Assembly (NCBI GenBank): GCA_964352625.1
Contig: CAYGSD010000002.1
Location: 1 to 64,000 of the forward strand
DNA: 64,000 nt
Origin: JAAEPI01 sp964352625
GTDB lineage: Bacteria > Bacteroidota > Bacteroidia > Cytophagales > Cyclobacteriaceae
Direction: 5' to 3'
In this document: positions 50,843 to 58,698 of the stretch, piece by piece
How positions within the stretch are numbered: position 1 is the first letter of the stretch
Layout of the letters: each line of letters begins with the position of its first letter
Position numbers and translations under genes: made by a program
Notes under the pieces: model-generated
The model's database searches: none
What the model saw: the letters and a program-made list of their open reading frames with translations, nothing else
Told to the model about the DNA's origin: nothing

Positions 50843-51388
50843 ATGCTCAAAAAAATACTCATCGGTTTCGGAATATTCATATTGTTAGCCGCAGGCGCGC
50901 TTGCCTACCTCAATAATCGCAATCGTACGCTCAGCCCTCCCGGCGAGGCAGAGTTGACGGTGGGCGATCTCGCAGTGAGAGTGGAATATTCGCGACCTTC
51001 AGTAAGAGGTCGGTTGGTTTTCGGGACAGAAGCCGAGGGTGCGCTACAGCCCTATGGTAAATACTGGAGGCTTGGAGCCAATGAGCCCACCAAGCTGATT
51101 GTGAACAAAGATTTTCAATTTGAGGGAAAGGCGGTTGCTGCTGGGACTTATGACATGTATGCCGTGCCGGGAGCCAATTCTTTCATCATAAATCTGAATA
51201 AAGATGACCGTTTCTGGGGCTACACTGAGCCGGATTATTTGAATGATGTGGTGAGCGTCAGTGTCCCTGTCACGAAATCAGAAATCGGTGTAGAGCAGTT
51301 TACGATCACCATCATTGAAGAAGAAGGAGCTGCTAAGCTGGTTTTCATGTGGGCGAATAGCGTCTGGAGTGTGAAGATTACGGAGTAA
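50843..51388 (+). CDS. DUF2911 protein, membrane-anchored or exported
   Basis: A 181-residue protein with an N-terminal hydrophobic segment (about 4-24) and a DUF2911 beta-sandwich: VEYSRPSVRGRLVFGTEAEGALQPYGKYWRLGANEPTKLIVNKDF, VAAGTYDMYAVPG and FIINLNKDDRFWGYTEPDY. The family is common in Bacteroidota periplasmic proteins; no activity is known. A near-consensus -7 box (TAACTTTA, 50816-50823) precedes it. It is convergent with the nitroreductase, with no gap. Confidence 0.83.
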   Translation: MLKKILIGFGIFILLAAGALAYLNNRNRTLSPPGEAELTVGDLAVRVEYSRPSVRGRLVFGTEAEGALQPYGKYWRLGANEPTKLIVNKDFQFEGKAVAAGTYDMYAVPGANSFIINLNKDDRFWGYTEPDYLNDVVSVSVPVTKSEIGVEQFTITIIEEEGAAKLVFMWANSVWSVKITE

Positions 51389-51961
51389 TCAGTCAATCCA
51401 AGTCGTTTTCTCCCCAACTGGAGCGCGCTTGCGATTAGCCGCAAAGGGCTTATAATATCCCATATAGAATAGTCCAATGCATTTTTCGCCTGCCTTCAAA
51501 TCGACCAGTTCACCCAAGTGATCGATGATGCCTGGCGTACTCCAGTATCCTCCGATTTGGTAGGGTGAAGCAGCCAGCCAGATGTTCTGAACGGCGCAGG
51601 AAACAGCAGCCAATTCCTCCCATTCTGGCACTCGCTTTTGTTCGTCTATTTGAATGCAAATGGCCAGCACCGCTCCGGATTTTATCGGGTTGGTCTTCAG
51701 CTTGTCGTATCTGGTGATCGAAAAATCATCCATTGAGGTAGTTGATCGATATTTTTCGGCCATGAAGGTGCCTAACTTTTTCCTGCCTTCACCCACAAAA
51801 ACTTTGAATCGCCAAGGCTCGGTGAGCTTGTGGGTAGGGGCCCAGTTTGCCGATTCCAGTATTTCTTCCAGCACCCTGCGATCTATTGGTTTATCCAAGT
51901 AAGAGGGCGGATAAACAGACTTTCTGTTGCGCAGTAGTTGATGAACTTCTTCTATCTTCAT
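51389..51961 (-). CDS. Nitroreductase family FMN protein
   Basis: A 190-residue FMN-dependent oxidoreductase of the short nitroreductase type. It has LLRNRKSVYPPSYLDKPIDRRVLEEILESANWAPTHKLTEPWRFKVF (FMN-binding RxS and the substrate side), AVSCAVQNIWLAASPYQIGGYWSTPG, and GEKCIGLFYMGYYK near the C-terminus. The R(K)S and AxxNxxLAA patterns are intact. The physiological substrate is unknown. Confidence 0.88.
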   Translation of the reverse strand: MKIEEVHQLLRNRKSVYPPSYLDKPIDRRVLEEILESANWAPTHKLTEPWRFKVFVGEGRKKLGTFMAEKYRSTTSMDDFSITRYDKLKTNPIKSGAVLAICIQIDEQKRVPEWEELAAVSCAVQNIWLAASPYQIGGYWSTPGIIDHLGELVDLKAGEKCIGLFYMGYYKPFAANRKRAPVGEKTTWID

Positions 51962-52043
51962 TACCTTTAAAATCTTGACTTTGGAGCAGCAAAGAAACCA
52001 ACTAATGAATGAACAAGTCGAGAAACCTAAACAAGATTAAGAC

Positions 52044-52916
52044 ATGAAATTTGGAGGAGTAGAGCAACCAGAATTAGTTGATTTCACCTTGCCGGAAGAC
52101 CATCCCGGAACGGCTGCCATTTTGAAAAATGGGAAAGGTCTGAAAGAGGTCTTCGTGGGATGTGCCAAGTGGAACAAGCAAGATTTAAAAAAATTCTATC
52201 CGCGTGGAACAAAAGATGAGCTGGCCTACTACTCCACGCAGTTCAACTCGATAGAACTGAACGCTACTTTCTACAATCACTTCAGTGAAGATCAGATAGA
52301 AACGTGGCGGACCAAAGTGCCAGACAACTTCAAGTTCTTCCCTAAAGTGCACCAGCGTATTAGTCACCAAAAGCGATTGAACGAGGTGGAAGAATCGGTG
52401 GAATTTTACACGGATGGAATCCGTGCGTTCAAGGAAAAGCTCGGCATGGTTTTCCTTCAGCTCCATGATAACTTCAAACCAAAGACAATTGATCGGCTAG
52501 TGAAGCTCTGTGAATTTTGGCCGGAGGATGTTCCACTCTCTATCGAGCTAAGAAACACCGAGTGGTTCAACGATGAGGAGGTGGCTGCTGAGGTTTACAA
52601 GCTTTTTGAGAAACACAACATCACCAACATCATTACCGACACTGCCGGACGTAGGGATTTGCTACACATGCGACTAACAACTCCAACGGCGTTCGTTCGG
52701 TACGTGGGAGCCAACCATGAAAGCGACTGGTCTCGCCTTGACGATTGGATGGATCGCATCAAAAAATGGACAGATGCGGGCTTGGAGAATTTGTATTTCT
52801 TTGTTCATCAGAACCTTGAGAAAGAATCTCCGGTGTTGGCAGCTGCTTTCATCGAAAAACTAAATAAGGAATACGGCTTGGAAATGACCGTGCCGGTGGG
52901 AATAGAAGAGAAATGA
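52044..52916 (+). CDS. DUF72 family protein
   Basis: A 290-residue TIM-barrel-like protein of the DUF72 (YecE) family. It has FVGCAKWNKQDLKKFYPRGTKDELAYYSTQFNSIELNATFYNHFSEDQIETWRTKVPDNFKFFPKVHQRISH at the N-terminus in family order, then LPLSIELRNTEWF, and LHMRLTTPTAFVRYVG...WSRLDDWMDRIKKW, the usual closing segment. The biochemical role is not known. Its stop overlaps the next gene by ATGA. Confidence 0.88.
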   Translation: MKFGGVEQPELVDFTLPEDHPGTAAILKNGKGLKEVFVGCAKWNKQDLKKFYPRGTKDELAYYSTQFNSIELNATFYNHFSEDQIETWRTKVPDNFKFFPKVHQRISHQKRLNEVEESVEFYTDGIRAFKEKLGMVFLQLHDNFKPKTIDRLVKLCEFWPEDVPLSIELRNTEWFNDEEVAAEVYKLFEKHNITNIITDTAGRRDLLHMRLTTPTAFVRYVGANHESDWSRLDDWMDRIKKWTDAGLENLYFFVHQNLEKESPVLAAAFIEKLNKEYGLEMTVPVGIEEK

Positions 52917-53494
52917 AAAAACTGATTTTAATTTTTTCCACGATCATCTTCATAGAAGGATGCTCAAAAGACGATGTTTCTTTTACCAATAGCCTGAGCG
53001 TTGAAGAGCTATCGATCCCGTTTGAGGATGTGGTGTACGCAGATTTAGGGTCATCAGTTACTGAGGGTCACTTTCAAAGAATCTATTGGTTCTATGACAG
53101 TGAAGTAAATATCGGAACGGAGACGGTTTCTTGTGAAGACTGCACGTACTATGTTGTGGTCAACCTTATGAGTAAGTCTTCTTCTGAATTCTCAGGAGGA
53201 ACTTTTACAAATATCAATTTTCAGAGCAATGCATTTGCTTATGATGCCGATGAAAACTACGCTAGGATTTTCGTGTATGAAATCATCCCGCCCGTTGGAG
53301 AATTAATCCCTAACCCTCAGCTTCGGTATGCCACGGGAGATGGTTCGGTGACTGTCAAACTCGGGAGCAAGCATACAGTGACCATCAAAGGGAAGCTTTG
53401 GAAAATGAACGAAGTGGAAAATGTGATAGAGCAAGTTTCAGTCTCAGGTAGCTTCTCAGGATCGGCTGAAGACACCAGTTTTATGTTTGAGTAG
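52913..53494 (+). CDS. Lipoprotein of unknown function
   Basis: A 193-residue protein with signal peptide and lipobox (IIFIEGC, Cys at about residue 17). The mature part is strand-rich (YADLGSSVTEGHFQRIYWFYD, VTVKLGSKHTVTIKGKLWKM) and contains a CEDC pair near residue 75. No family is recognised. It is translationally coupled to the DUF72 gene through ATGA and is the last gene before the cassette-like accessory region. Confidence 0.7.
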   Translation: MKKLILIFSTIIFIEGCSKDDVSFTNSLSVEELSIPFEDVVYADLGSSVTEGHFQRIYWFYDSEVNIGTETVSCEDCTYYVVVNLMSKSSSEFSGGTFTNINFQSNAFAYDADENYARIFVYEIIPPVGELIPNPQLRYATGDGSVTVKLGSKHTVTIKGKLWKMNEVENVIEQVSVSGSFSGSAEDTSFMFE

Positions 53495-53498
53495 TTCC

Positions 53499-53675
53499 TT
53501 ATTCCTCCTCCTTAGATTCAGGCTTGGAAATAAATGCAGAGCCGATCAAAGTGATCCCCAGAAAAATGCTCCAGAAGTATTCCATAAAGGCCGAGCCTGT
53601 AACGGCAGAATAGATACCTGCAGCCAAACCCAGAGCACCAATAATGATGAGGATAAGTTTTAGTGATTTTGTCAT
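53499..53675 (-). CDS. Small two-helix membrane protein (58 residues)
   Basis: The frame starts ATG ACA AAA TCA CTA and encodes MTKSLKLILIIIGALGLAAG and onwards. It has two hydrophobic segments (about 5-25 and 33-50) and the acidic tail SKPESKEEE. It ends 4 bases after the convergent lipoprotein stop. The segment in front of it on the minus strand contains a copy of the 3' end of the heptosyltransferase-like gene. Unknown function; the open frame, clean hydropathy and charged tail support it as real. Confidence 0.6.
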   Translation of the reverse strand: MTKSLKLILIIIGALGLAAGIYSAVTGSAFMEYFWSIFLGITLIGSAFISKPESKEEE

Positions 53676-53721
53676 TCGTTGAAGATAATTGGTGCAGGAA
53701 TAAGGTGCAAATCTTAGGTGA

Positions 53722-53851
53722 ATTCAAACCCCACCTCCCCACACTTAAAATGCCCATCTGGGCAGGCCTTTTGTCCCCAAATCTGTTAGTTCCGAGACTT
53801 TACAAATTTAGCCTTTTGGATATGCACGTACGTAACTCCGCGCTAATGGGG
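53722..53851. repeat. Palindromic spacer R1 with a copy of the heptosyltransferase 3' end
   Basis: 53722-53776 matches 61376-61430, the last 18 codons of the heptosyltransferase-like gene, at about 85% (8 mismatches in 55), in the same orientation. It is followed by a decayed member of the CGGAAC/GTTCCG + CGGAAG/CTTCCG palindromic family (GTTAGTTCCGAG, then GTACGTAACTCCGCGC). It lies between the 58-residue protein gene and the NTF2-like gene. Confidence 0.75.
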
Positions 53852-53904
53852 TCGCGCAAGTAAGGATGTAGTGTTTGTTTGATCACTTCAAACTTTAACG
53901 CGTA

Positions 53905-54348
53905 CTATTTATTAGTGATTATGGGGGACGACTGCCTAGCAGCTAGTTGCCATCCGTTTTCAGTTCGTATCCAAACATTTGTAAATCTTCTTGGAATCCA
54001 TTCATCTCTCTTGGTAGTCAAATTTGGAGGTTGTTGTAATTCTTTGCCCATTACGATTGCGATGCTTCCGTTAAAAGTTATTTTTTCAATAATTCTATCA
54101 ACAGCTGGAAACTTATGCCCGGACTTCATGATCGCAACAATGTCCCTAGGTGTTACAATTTTTCCGGATGGATTGTTTACTACATACTCGCTTGACCAGA
54201 TTTCTAAAAGCGAGGTTGTGTCTCCCTTATCGAGCAAATCGGTCCAATGTTTTTCCAGCCTTCTGATTTCATTATCATCGTCATTTGTTTGTGCAAATGC
54301 CGAGCTAGTAGCTAGAAGTAAACAGATAAAATAATTAAAAGCCTTCAT
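53905..54348 (-). CDS. Exported DUF4440/NTF2-like protein
   Basis: A 147-residue protein with a signal peptide (MKAFNYFICLLLATSSAFAQ) and an NTF2-like domain: NEIRRLEKHWTDLLDKGDTTSLLEIWSSEYVVNNPSGKIVT, and the C-terminal RRFTNVWIRTENGWQLAARQSSPI typical of DUF4440. The start at 54348 gives the signal peptide directly; an upstream in-frame start would add 20 polar residues from the palindromic spacer. It is the first minus-strand cassette-like gene after spacer R2. The ligand is unknown. Confidence 0.75.
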   Translation of the reverse strand: MKAFNYFICLLLATSSAFAQTNDDDNEIRRLEKHWTDLLDKGDTTSLLEIWSSEYVVNNPSGKIVTPRDIVAIMKSGHKFPAVDRIIEKITFNGSIAIVMGKELQQPPNLTTKRDEWIPRRFTNVWIRTENGWQLAARQSSPIITNK

Positions 54349-54396
54349 ATTTATTTTATTATCCAAAGGTTTGTTGTTTTCTAGTTGTGACAAAAC

Positions 54397-54573
54397 GCCC
54401 AACGACACTCTGTCCGAAATTTAGTTCTGTGAATTTACAAATCTAATCTTTTGGATAGCACGGAAGTAACTTCCGCGCAAGAGGGTGTAGGATATTGAGC
54501 ATTTCAAATGCTCGATAAGATTACGATCGCAATGCAATTTCGACCGAGCGTGGGAATGCTCACGCTAGGGGGG
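54397..54573. repeat. Palindromic spacer R2
   Basis: It begins with GCCCAAC (54397-54403; GTTGGGC on the minus strand), then a decayed left half, then CGGAAG-TAA-CTTCCG (54461-54475). Two further hairpins follow: GAGCATTT-C-AAATGCTC and GCGTG...CACGC with the phrase AATGCTCACGCTAG, which recurs at 60417. It lies 3' of the 95-residue protein gene and 5' of the NTF2-like gene. No coding potential is evident. Confidence 0.7.
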
Positions 54574-54861
54574 CTAGTTTTTGCCAGCCCTTTCGAAAAG
54601 TTGATCGATAATTTCTTGATACTCGGGCGCGTTAAACTCCGATTCTGTAATGAAATCATCGAATGCTTTATCCTTCATCCACTCTGGTTCTTCAAATGGA
54701 TAGCCACCGAATAATCCCAAAGCCATATCAAACCTCAATTGACTTCCCACTACCGTCATTTCATCAAAGGTTGAATGAGCTAACCATAAATCCATGCGTC
54801 TTTTAGCTTCTGTATAAATTTCAAGTATTCGGTTTTCGGACATTTTTGATGATGTTGGCAT
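54574..54861 (-). CDS. Small soluble protein of unknown function
   Basis: A 95-residue acidic protein, helical by composition (NRILEIYTEAKRRMDLWLAHSTFDEMTVVGSQLRFDMALGLFGGYPFEEPEWMKDKAFDDFI). There is no signal or membrane segment. The start could also be the second Met (MSENR), 18 bases downstream. I recognise no family. It follows the 74-residue membrane protein gene by 30 bases in the same direction, and the two may form one cassette-like unit between spacers R2 and R3. Confidence 0.6.
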   Translation of the reverse strand: MPTSSKMSENRILEIYTEAKRRMDLWLAHSTFDEMTVVGSQLRFDMALGLFGGYPFEEPEWMKDKAFDDFITESEFNAPEYQEIIDQLFERAGKN

Positions 54862-54890
54862 TTTAATTATTATTTGGTTTAGAACCGTTT

Positions 54891-55115
54891 CTAATAGTCA
54901 AATCCTCCTTTGTTTGGATACATTATAAGCCTTACAATTATTGAGATTATCAAGAGGAGCCCAGAAACGACGCTCAATATGATAAGACTCAAAAGTGCAC
55001 CCTTTTTATAGCTTATGCCGGAATCAACCTGAGATAATATTCCTACTGACAGTCCACAAATTAGGAATAACATTGCCTGAGCTACTTTAAGCCATCTTGG
55101 AACTTCTTTTTCCAT
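54891..55115 (-). CDS. Small two-helix membrane protein
   Basis: A 74-residue protein with hydrophobic segments at about 12-28 and 40-65 (ALLSLIILSVVSGLLLIISIIVRLIMYP) and a charged N-terminus (MEKEVPRWLK). It starts about 30 bases after the copied heptosyltransferase end in spacer R3. No family is known. It is one of several small membrane proteins in this accessory stretch. Confidence 0.6.
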   Translation of the reverse strand: MEKEVPRWLKVAQAMLFLICGLSVGILSQVDSGISYKKGALLSLIILSVVSGLLLIISIIVRLIMYPNKGGFDY

Positions 55116-55146
55116 TTATCAAATATACCTGTTCTGAAAATTACTG

Positions 55147-55255
55147 AATCCCCATCTCCCCACACCTAAAATGCCCAACTCTGGCGCGGAACTTAGTTCC
55201 GTGACTTTATTAATTCTCTTTGGGATAGCACGGAAGTAACTTCCGCGCTAGTGGG
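55147..55255. repeat. Palindromic spacer R3 with a perfect 30-base copy of the heptosyltransferase 3' end
   Basis: 55147-55176 is identical to 61380-61409 in the same orientation. GCCCAAC (55173-55179; GTTGGGC on the minus strand) leads into two perfect hairpins: CGGAAC-TTA-GTTCCG (55187-55201) and CGGAAG-TAA-CTTCCG (55231-55245). The two halves are also inverted copies of each other (GCGCGGAA ... TTCCGCGC), so the whole can fold as a cruciform. It lies 3' of the serine hydrolase gene. Confidence 0.8.
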
Positions 55256-55358
55256 GGTAAGCTGAACTTTTCAAATATCTATAAAAGTATCTGATCGTAG
55301 AAGCCTTTGCAAGTAGCTAAGTAAAGCTTATGGATGATAGTGTTTGTTATGAGCTCTT

Positions 55359-56384
55359 TTACTTTTTCAGTATTTTGACGATTCTGCTATTGATGATTTC
55401 GGACAAGTTCCAGTTGTAGAGCTTAGGGTCTGTTGTGCTGTAGAAGGCAACAACCACAGCGTCCAGGTCTTCATAATACTCCGCGAAACTCTGGTAGCCC
55501 GGCACCCAGCCGGCGTGTTTGTATTCGTATATGGAAGAATAAATTTCCTGTTCTCCATGTTCAAACAATGATCCATCGTTTAACGCCCGAAGGAATGTTC
55601 CAACATCTTCGGCAGTAGCCAGCATGCCATGTTCATCTTCCTTTAAATCATGGGGGTGCCCGACATGATAGCCACTCATCACCTTGTCCATATCTACTTC
55701 GCTTAGAGAACCGAAGGTGCTATTTAGATTCAGTGGAGTTAAAATTTCTTCATGTATAAATTGAAAGTTGGTATAGCCTAGTTCATCATCCATGATCTTA
55801 TTGATCAACAGGTAGTTTGTGTTGCAATATTCATAGTCTTCGCCGGGTTCGAAGTTGGCGGGCTTGTCCAGAATTAATGCTAGACTTTCTTCAAAGGTCT
55901 GAGTAGGGGCTGCCCAAAAATTGGGAGTATCGGTAAAGTTGGGCATCCCACTTCTGTGCTGGATCATCAACCTAAGGGTGATTTTATCGGCGTTTTCAAT
56001 TCTTCCCACAAGCTCCGGAAAATAGTCGGCGATGGTTTTATCGAGCGAAAGGCGTCCATCCTTTACCAGTTTGGTGACTGCCACGGCATCATAGAGTTTG
56101 CTAATGCTGGCGATCTTAAAGAGTGCGTTAGGCTTGGCAGGTGTCTTGGATTCTCGATTATGCCAGCCTGAGGCAAAGTACTGAGGCGGTTGACCAGCCT
56201 GGTCGATGTAAAGGATCATTCCATCAAATCCGTGATCAATGGCTTGATCTAATTGCCCTTGAACGGTATTTGGTAGTGGAAGAATCCATGCCTTTACCAA
56301 TAGCCAGGGTACGAAGAACAGCGAAATGGCAGTTCCAGTTAATAATGTGATTCTAATAATTAAGGTTCTGTTTTTCTTAGTCAT
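55359..56384 (-). CDS. Serine hydrolase, beta-lactamase/class C family (copy 1)
   Basis: A 341-residue protein with an N-terminal membrane anchor (about 8-32) and a class C beta-lactamase/D-peptidase fold. The SxxK motif is ASISKLYDAVA (Ser about 93), the YxN motif is EYCNTNYLL, and the third motif is KHAGWVPGY (HxG in place of KTG). Such proteins are esterases, D-aminopeptidases or peptidoglycan hydrolases more often than true beta-lactamases. The ATG at 56384 begins MTKKNRT. It is followed 8 bases upstream by a tandem paralogue. Confidence 0.85.
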   Translation of the reverse strand: MTKKNRTLIIRITLLTGTAISLFFVPWLLVKAWILPLPNTVQGQLDQAIDHGFDGMILYIDQAGQPPQYFASGWHNRESKTPAKPNALFKIASISKLYDAVAVTKLVKDGRLSLDKTIADYFPELVGRIENADKITLRLMIQHRSGMPNFTDTPNFWAAPTQTFEESLALILDKPANFEPGEDYEYCNTNYLLINKIMDDELGYTNFQFIHEEILTPLNLNSTFGSLSEVDMDKVMSGYHVGHPHDLKEDEHGMLATAEDVGTFLRALNDGSLFEHGEQEIYSSIYEYKHAGWVPGYQSFAEYYEDLDAVVVAFYSTTDPKLYNWNLSEIINSRIVKILKK

Positions 56385-56392
56385 ATTAGATA

Positions 56393-57412
56393 CTAGTTTA
56401 GTTTTTCGAGAGTCCGAACAATGCGCTTGTAGAAACGCCTGAGCTCGAGCCAATATATTTCTTTCCCACTGGTACTAACGAACTGCACCACAACTGCATC
56501 CATTTCACGGTGGTAACGAGCGATACTTGTATAGCCGGGTAACCAACCTGTATGTTCGTAGCGATAAACCGATGAATAAATGGCTTGCTCTTCAGGGGTG
56601 AATAAGGTACCATCAATGAGTGCCCTCAGAAAGATAGTCACATCCTCAGCGGTGGCGATCATGGATCCGCCAGGTAGGGGAAACTCCCAGTCCCTTACGT
56701 CAGATTCCAAACCTTTCAGATAACCACTCATTACCTCATTCATATCTACCTCACTCGGCACATTGAAGGTATTATTTAAACCAAGTGGCTTGAATATCTC
56801 ATCACGGATGTATGTGTGGTGGGTGTAGCCTAATGTCCGATCCATGATTTCGCCGAGTAACAGATAGTTGCTGTTGGAGTATCGATACTTCTTGTTGGGT
56901 TTAAAAACTGCAGGTTTATCGTAAATCCTTGCGGCAAATGAGAGGTAATCGGTAAATGTTTCACCGTCAACTTCTGGTTCAAAACTATAATCCAGTATGC
57001 CGCTTCTGTGTTGGATCATCATTTTGAGTGTGATTTCATTGGCATTTTCAATCTTGCCTTCCACTTCAGGGATCAGCTCAGCAAGTGTCTGATCTAATGA
57101 TAGTTTTTCTTCGGAAATCAATAGGGTAGCCGCAGCGGCCATATATAGTTTGCTGATGCTTGCGATCTTAAATAATGCATTTGGATCTGCTGGGATTTGC
57201 TCTTCACGATTTTTCCACCCTGCTGCGTACAGCTGGATGTCACCTGGCCGATTGACACAGATGATCACTCCATCCATGCCACGATCTACCGCATCCTTTA
57301 ATTGTCCATCAATTGTGTCTGGCAGAGCTTGTTGCCCCATGGCAATGCCCGACAACAGAACCATGACAAAAGCATATGCTAGTCGAATAGATATTGTTGT
57401 GCTTTTGTTCAT
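56393..57412 (-). CDS. Serine hydrolase, beta-lactamase/class C family (copy 2)
   Basis: A 339-residue paralogue of the neighbour, with a cleavable signal peptide (about 1-26, ending GIAMGQ) in place of a membrane anchor. The motifs are ASISKLYMAAA (SxxK), RYSNSNYLLLG (YxN) and EHTGWLPGY (HxG). The shared blocks PNALFKIASISKLY, LMIQHRSG and MSGY indicate a tandem duplication with later divergence and different localisation. Both probably act in the periplasm. Confidence 0.86.
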   Translation of the reverse strand: MNKSTTISIRLAYAFVMVLLSGIAMGQQALPDTIDGQLKDAVDRGMDGVIICVNRPGDIQLYAAGWKNREEQIPADPNALFKIASISKLYMAAAATLLISEEKLSLDQTLAELIPEVEGKIENANEITLKMMIQHRSGILDYSFEPEVDGETFTDYLSFAARIYDKPAVFKPNKKYRYSNSNYLLLGEIMDRTLGYTHHTYIRDEIFKPLGLNNTFNVPSEVDMNEVMSGYLKGLESDVRDWEFPLPGGSMIATAEDVTIFLRALIDGTLFTPEEQAIYSSVYRYEHTGWLPGYTSIARYHREMDAVVVQFVSTSGKEIYWLELRRFYKRIVRTLEKLN

Positions 57413-57462
57413 TTTTTGATTTTTACGATCTCTTTCTTGTTCTTTTTCCTTGAACTATCAGT

Positions 57463-57912
57463 TTAGTCGATTGAGTTTAGGTAGAACAGTGCTGTGCTTT
57501 CTAGTGCTCCGACAAAAATGCTTATGAGAATTTCCCTAGTAGAAAGACTTTTTAGCTTAAACGGATTTGCATGAGCAATCCACAGTGATGAGATAGCACA
57601 ACATCCAAACAATACTGTTGTAGTAGTGCCTAAGTTGTTTGTTGAAGTTCCTATCAGATCCAATGCAAGTATCTCGAATATTGTATATCCAAAAATTGCC
57701 ATGGCGAAATTCGATTTTGGATTCACTTGAATTAAATAGAGTCCACAATAAAAAAGCATTACGCTAATGACATGCGGAGCAAACTGCATGTAGTATTTAT
57801 AGCTTAACCATACATGAAGTTGAATACTAAATTCAGTGTGGGTAATGAAAATGCTGAAAGTAATAAGTGATACCGCTAAGAATACTATTCCAATAATCTT
57901 TCTCAATTCCAT
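57463..57912 (-). CDS. Four-helix membrane protein of unknown function
   Basis: A 149-residue protein with hydrophobic segments at about 7-24, 46-63, 68-90 and 95-112, and a C-terminal one at about 128-145. I recognise no family. Its first codons (57876-57901) are repeated exactly, 26 bases long, at 58609-58634, upstream of the next gene, which points to past rearrangement. The start MELRKIIGIVFLAVSL is plausible. Confidence 0.6.
   Translation of the reverse strand: MELRKIIGIVFLAVSLITFSIFITHTEFSIQLHVWLSYKYYMQFAPHVISVMLFYCGLYLIQVNPKSNFAMAIFGYTIFEILALDLIGTSTNNLGTTTTVLFGCCAISSLWIAHANPFKLKSLSTREILISIFVGALESTALFYLNSID
57876..57901. repeat. 26-base direct repeat, copy 1
   Basis: Identical to 58609-58634 in the same orientation. 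This copy lies inside the 5' end of the four-helix membrane protein gene; the other is non-coding, and weaker similarity continues for about 40 bases on one side. The pair brackets the 57992-58579 lipoprotein gene, as expected if that gene was inserted by, or duplicated with, a neighbouring fragment. Confidence 0.75.
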
Positions 57913-57991
57913 GCTTCTAAGGTTTTACATTAATGTAGTTTCTGCCCTTTCTCGGTATTCACGTTATACTTTTTTCAAGTAGTATTTGTCT

Positions 57992-58579
57992 CTACTTAGG
58001 TTTTGAATATTCGATCAGCTCCTCTACGTAGTTGAAGTCGCCTTGAGTCTGAGTGAGCTTGATGAAGTTTTTTAATGCCGGGGCATAAAGCCAAATCTCC
58101 TCTTCATCTGCGCTATATCCTCTCGAGTTCGAGATTTGACCTGTATACTTGATGGTGTAAGCCATAAATGTCCCTGCTTCCACGGTCTCCTCTTGATAGG
58201 ATAGTACCTCCGCATCCTGACTTTGGTTTCCGGTTGTGCCGTCTTCACTGGTCCAGTTGTTCTCGTATTTCCACTTTTTGCCAACCTCCAAAGGCCAGGC
58301 GTATTTAGGTGTTTCGCTTTCTTCCGGTTTCACAATGTCTGAGACGAGAACCGTGTCGTGGCTCATCTTCATGGCTAAGGCGCCATCAATACTGATAATC
58401 TCTCGAGTATCTGTTCCGTCCGAGCGAACTTCTCCGGCAGTCGTCACGCCTTTGTATTTCCAAACCCATTTTTCACCAACTTCATAGTCAGCGAGGGTGG
58501 GTTGGTAGGTGGCATCAGGTTGGCTGTTACATGCACAAAGTGCTAAGAATACAATAAATACTAGGTTTTGAATTTTCAT
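57992..58579 (-). CDS. Lipoprotein of unknown function
   Basis: A 195-residue lipoprotein with a signal peptide and lipobox ALCAC (residues about 13-17). The mature part contains GEKWVWKYKGVTT and VGKKWKYENNW, two related strands that suggest an internal repeat of a beta fold, and ends YVEELIEYSKPK. I cannot name the family. It lies between the two copies of a 26-base direct repeat. Confidence 0.68.
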   Translation of the reverse strand: MKIQNLVFIVFLALCACNSQPDATYQPTLADYEVGEKWVWKYKGVTTAGEVRSDGTDTREIISIDGALAMKMSHDTVLVSDIVKPEESETPKYAWPLEVGKKWKYENNWTSEDGTTGNQSQDAEVLSYQEETVEAGTFMAYTIKYTGQISNSRGYSADEEEIWLYAPALKNFIKLTQTQGDFNYVEELIEYSKPK

Positions 58580-58608
58580 GTTTAGGTTGTTTTTTGTGTA
58601 TGTGTTTT

Positions 58609-58634
58609 CTAAGAATACTATTCCAATAATCTTT
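58609..58634. repeat. 26-base direct repeat, copy 2
   Basis: The non-coding copy of 57876-57901, located between the lipoprotein gene and the DUF4386 gene. The sequence after it (58635-58675) still resembles the leader in front of the four-helix membrane protein gene, so this may be a remnant of a second copy of that gene's 5' end. Confidence 0.7.
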
Positions 58635-58698
58635 GTTATTTCACTGCTTTGATGATTTTTTTAACATAATGCTGCTTTGTCAATCTTTATCAAGTTGT

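Noticed and set aside
53879..54334. A 151-residue forward open frame
   Set aside because: It is antisense to the NTF2-like gene, whose signal peptide and C-terminal motif are convincing.
55359..57412. Beta-lactam resistance genes
   Set aside because: The SxxK and YxN motifs are present but the KTG motif is HxG; family members of this kind are usually esterases or peptidases.
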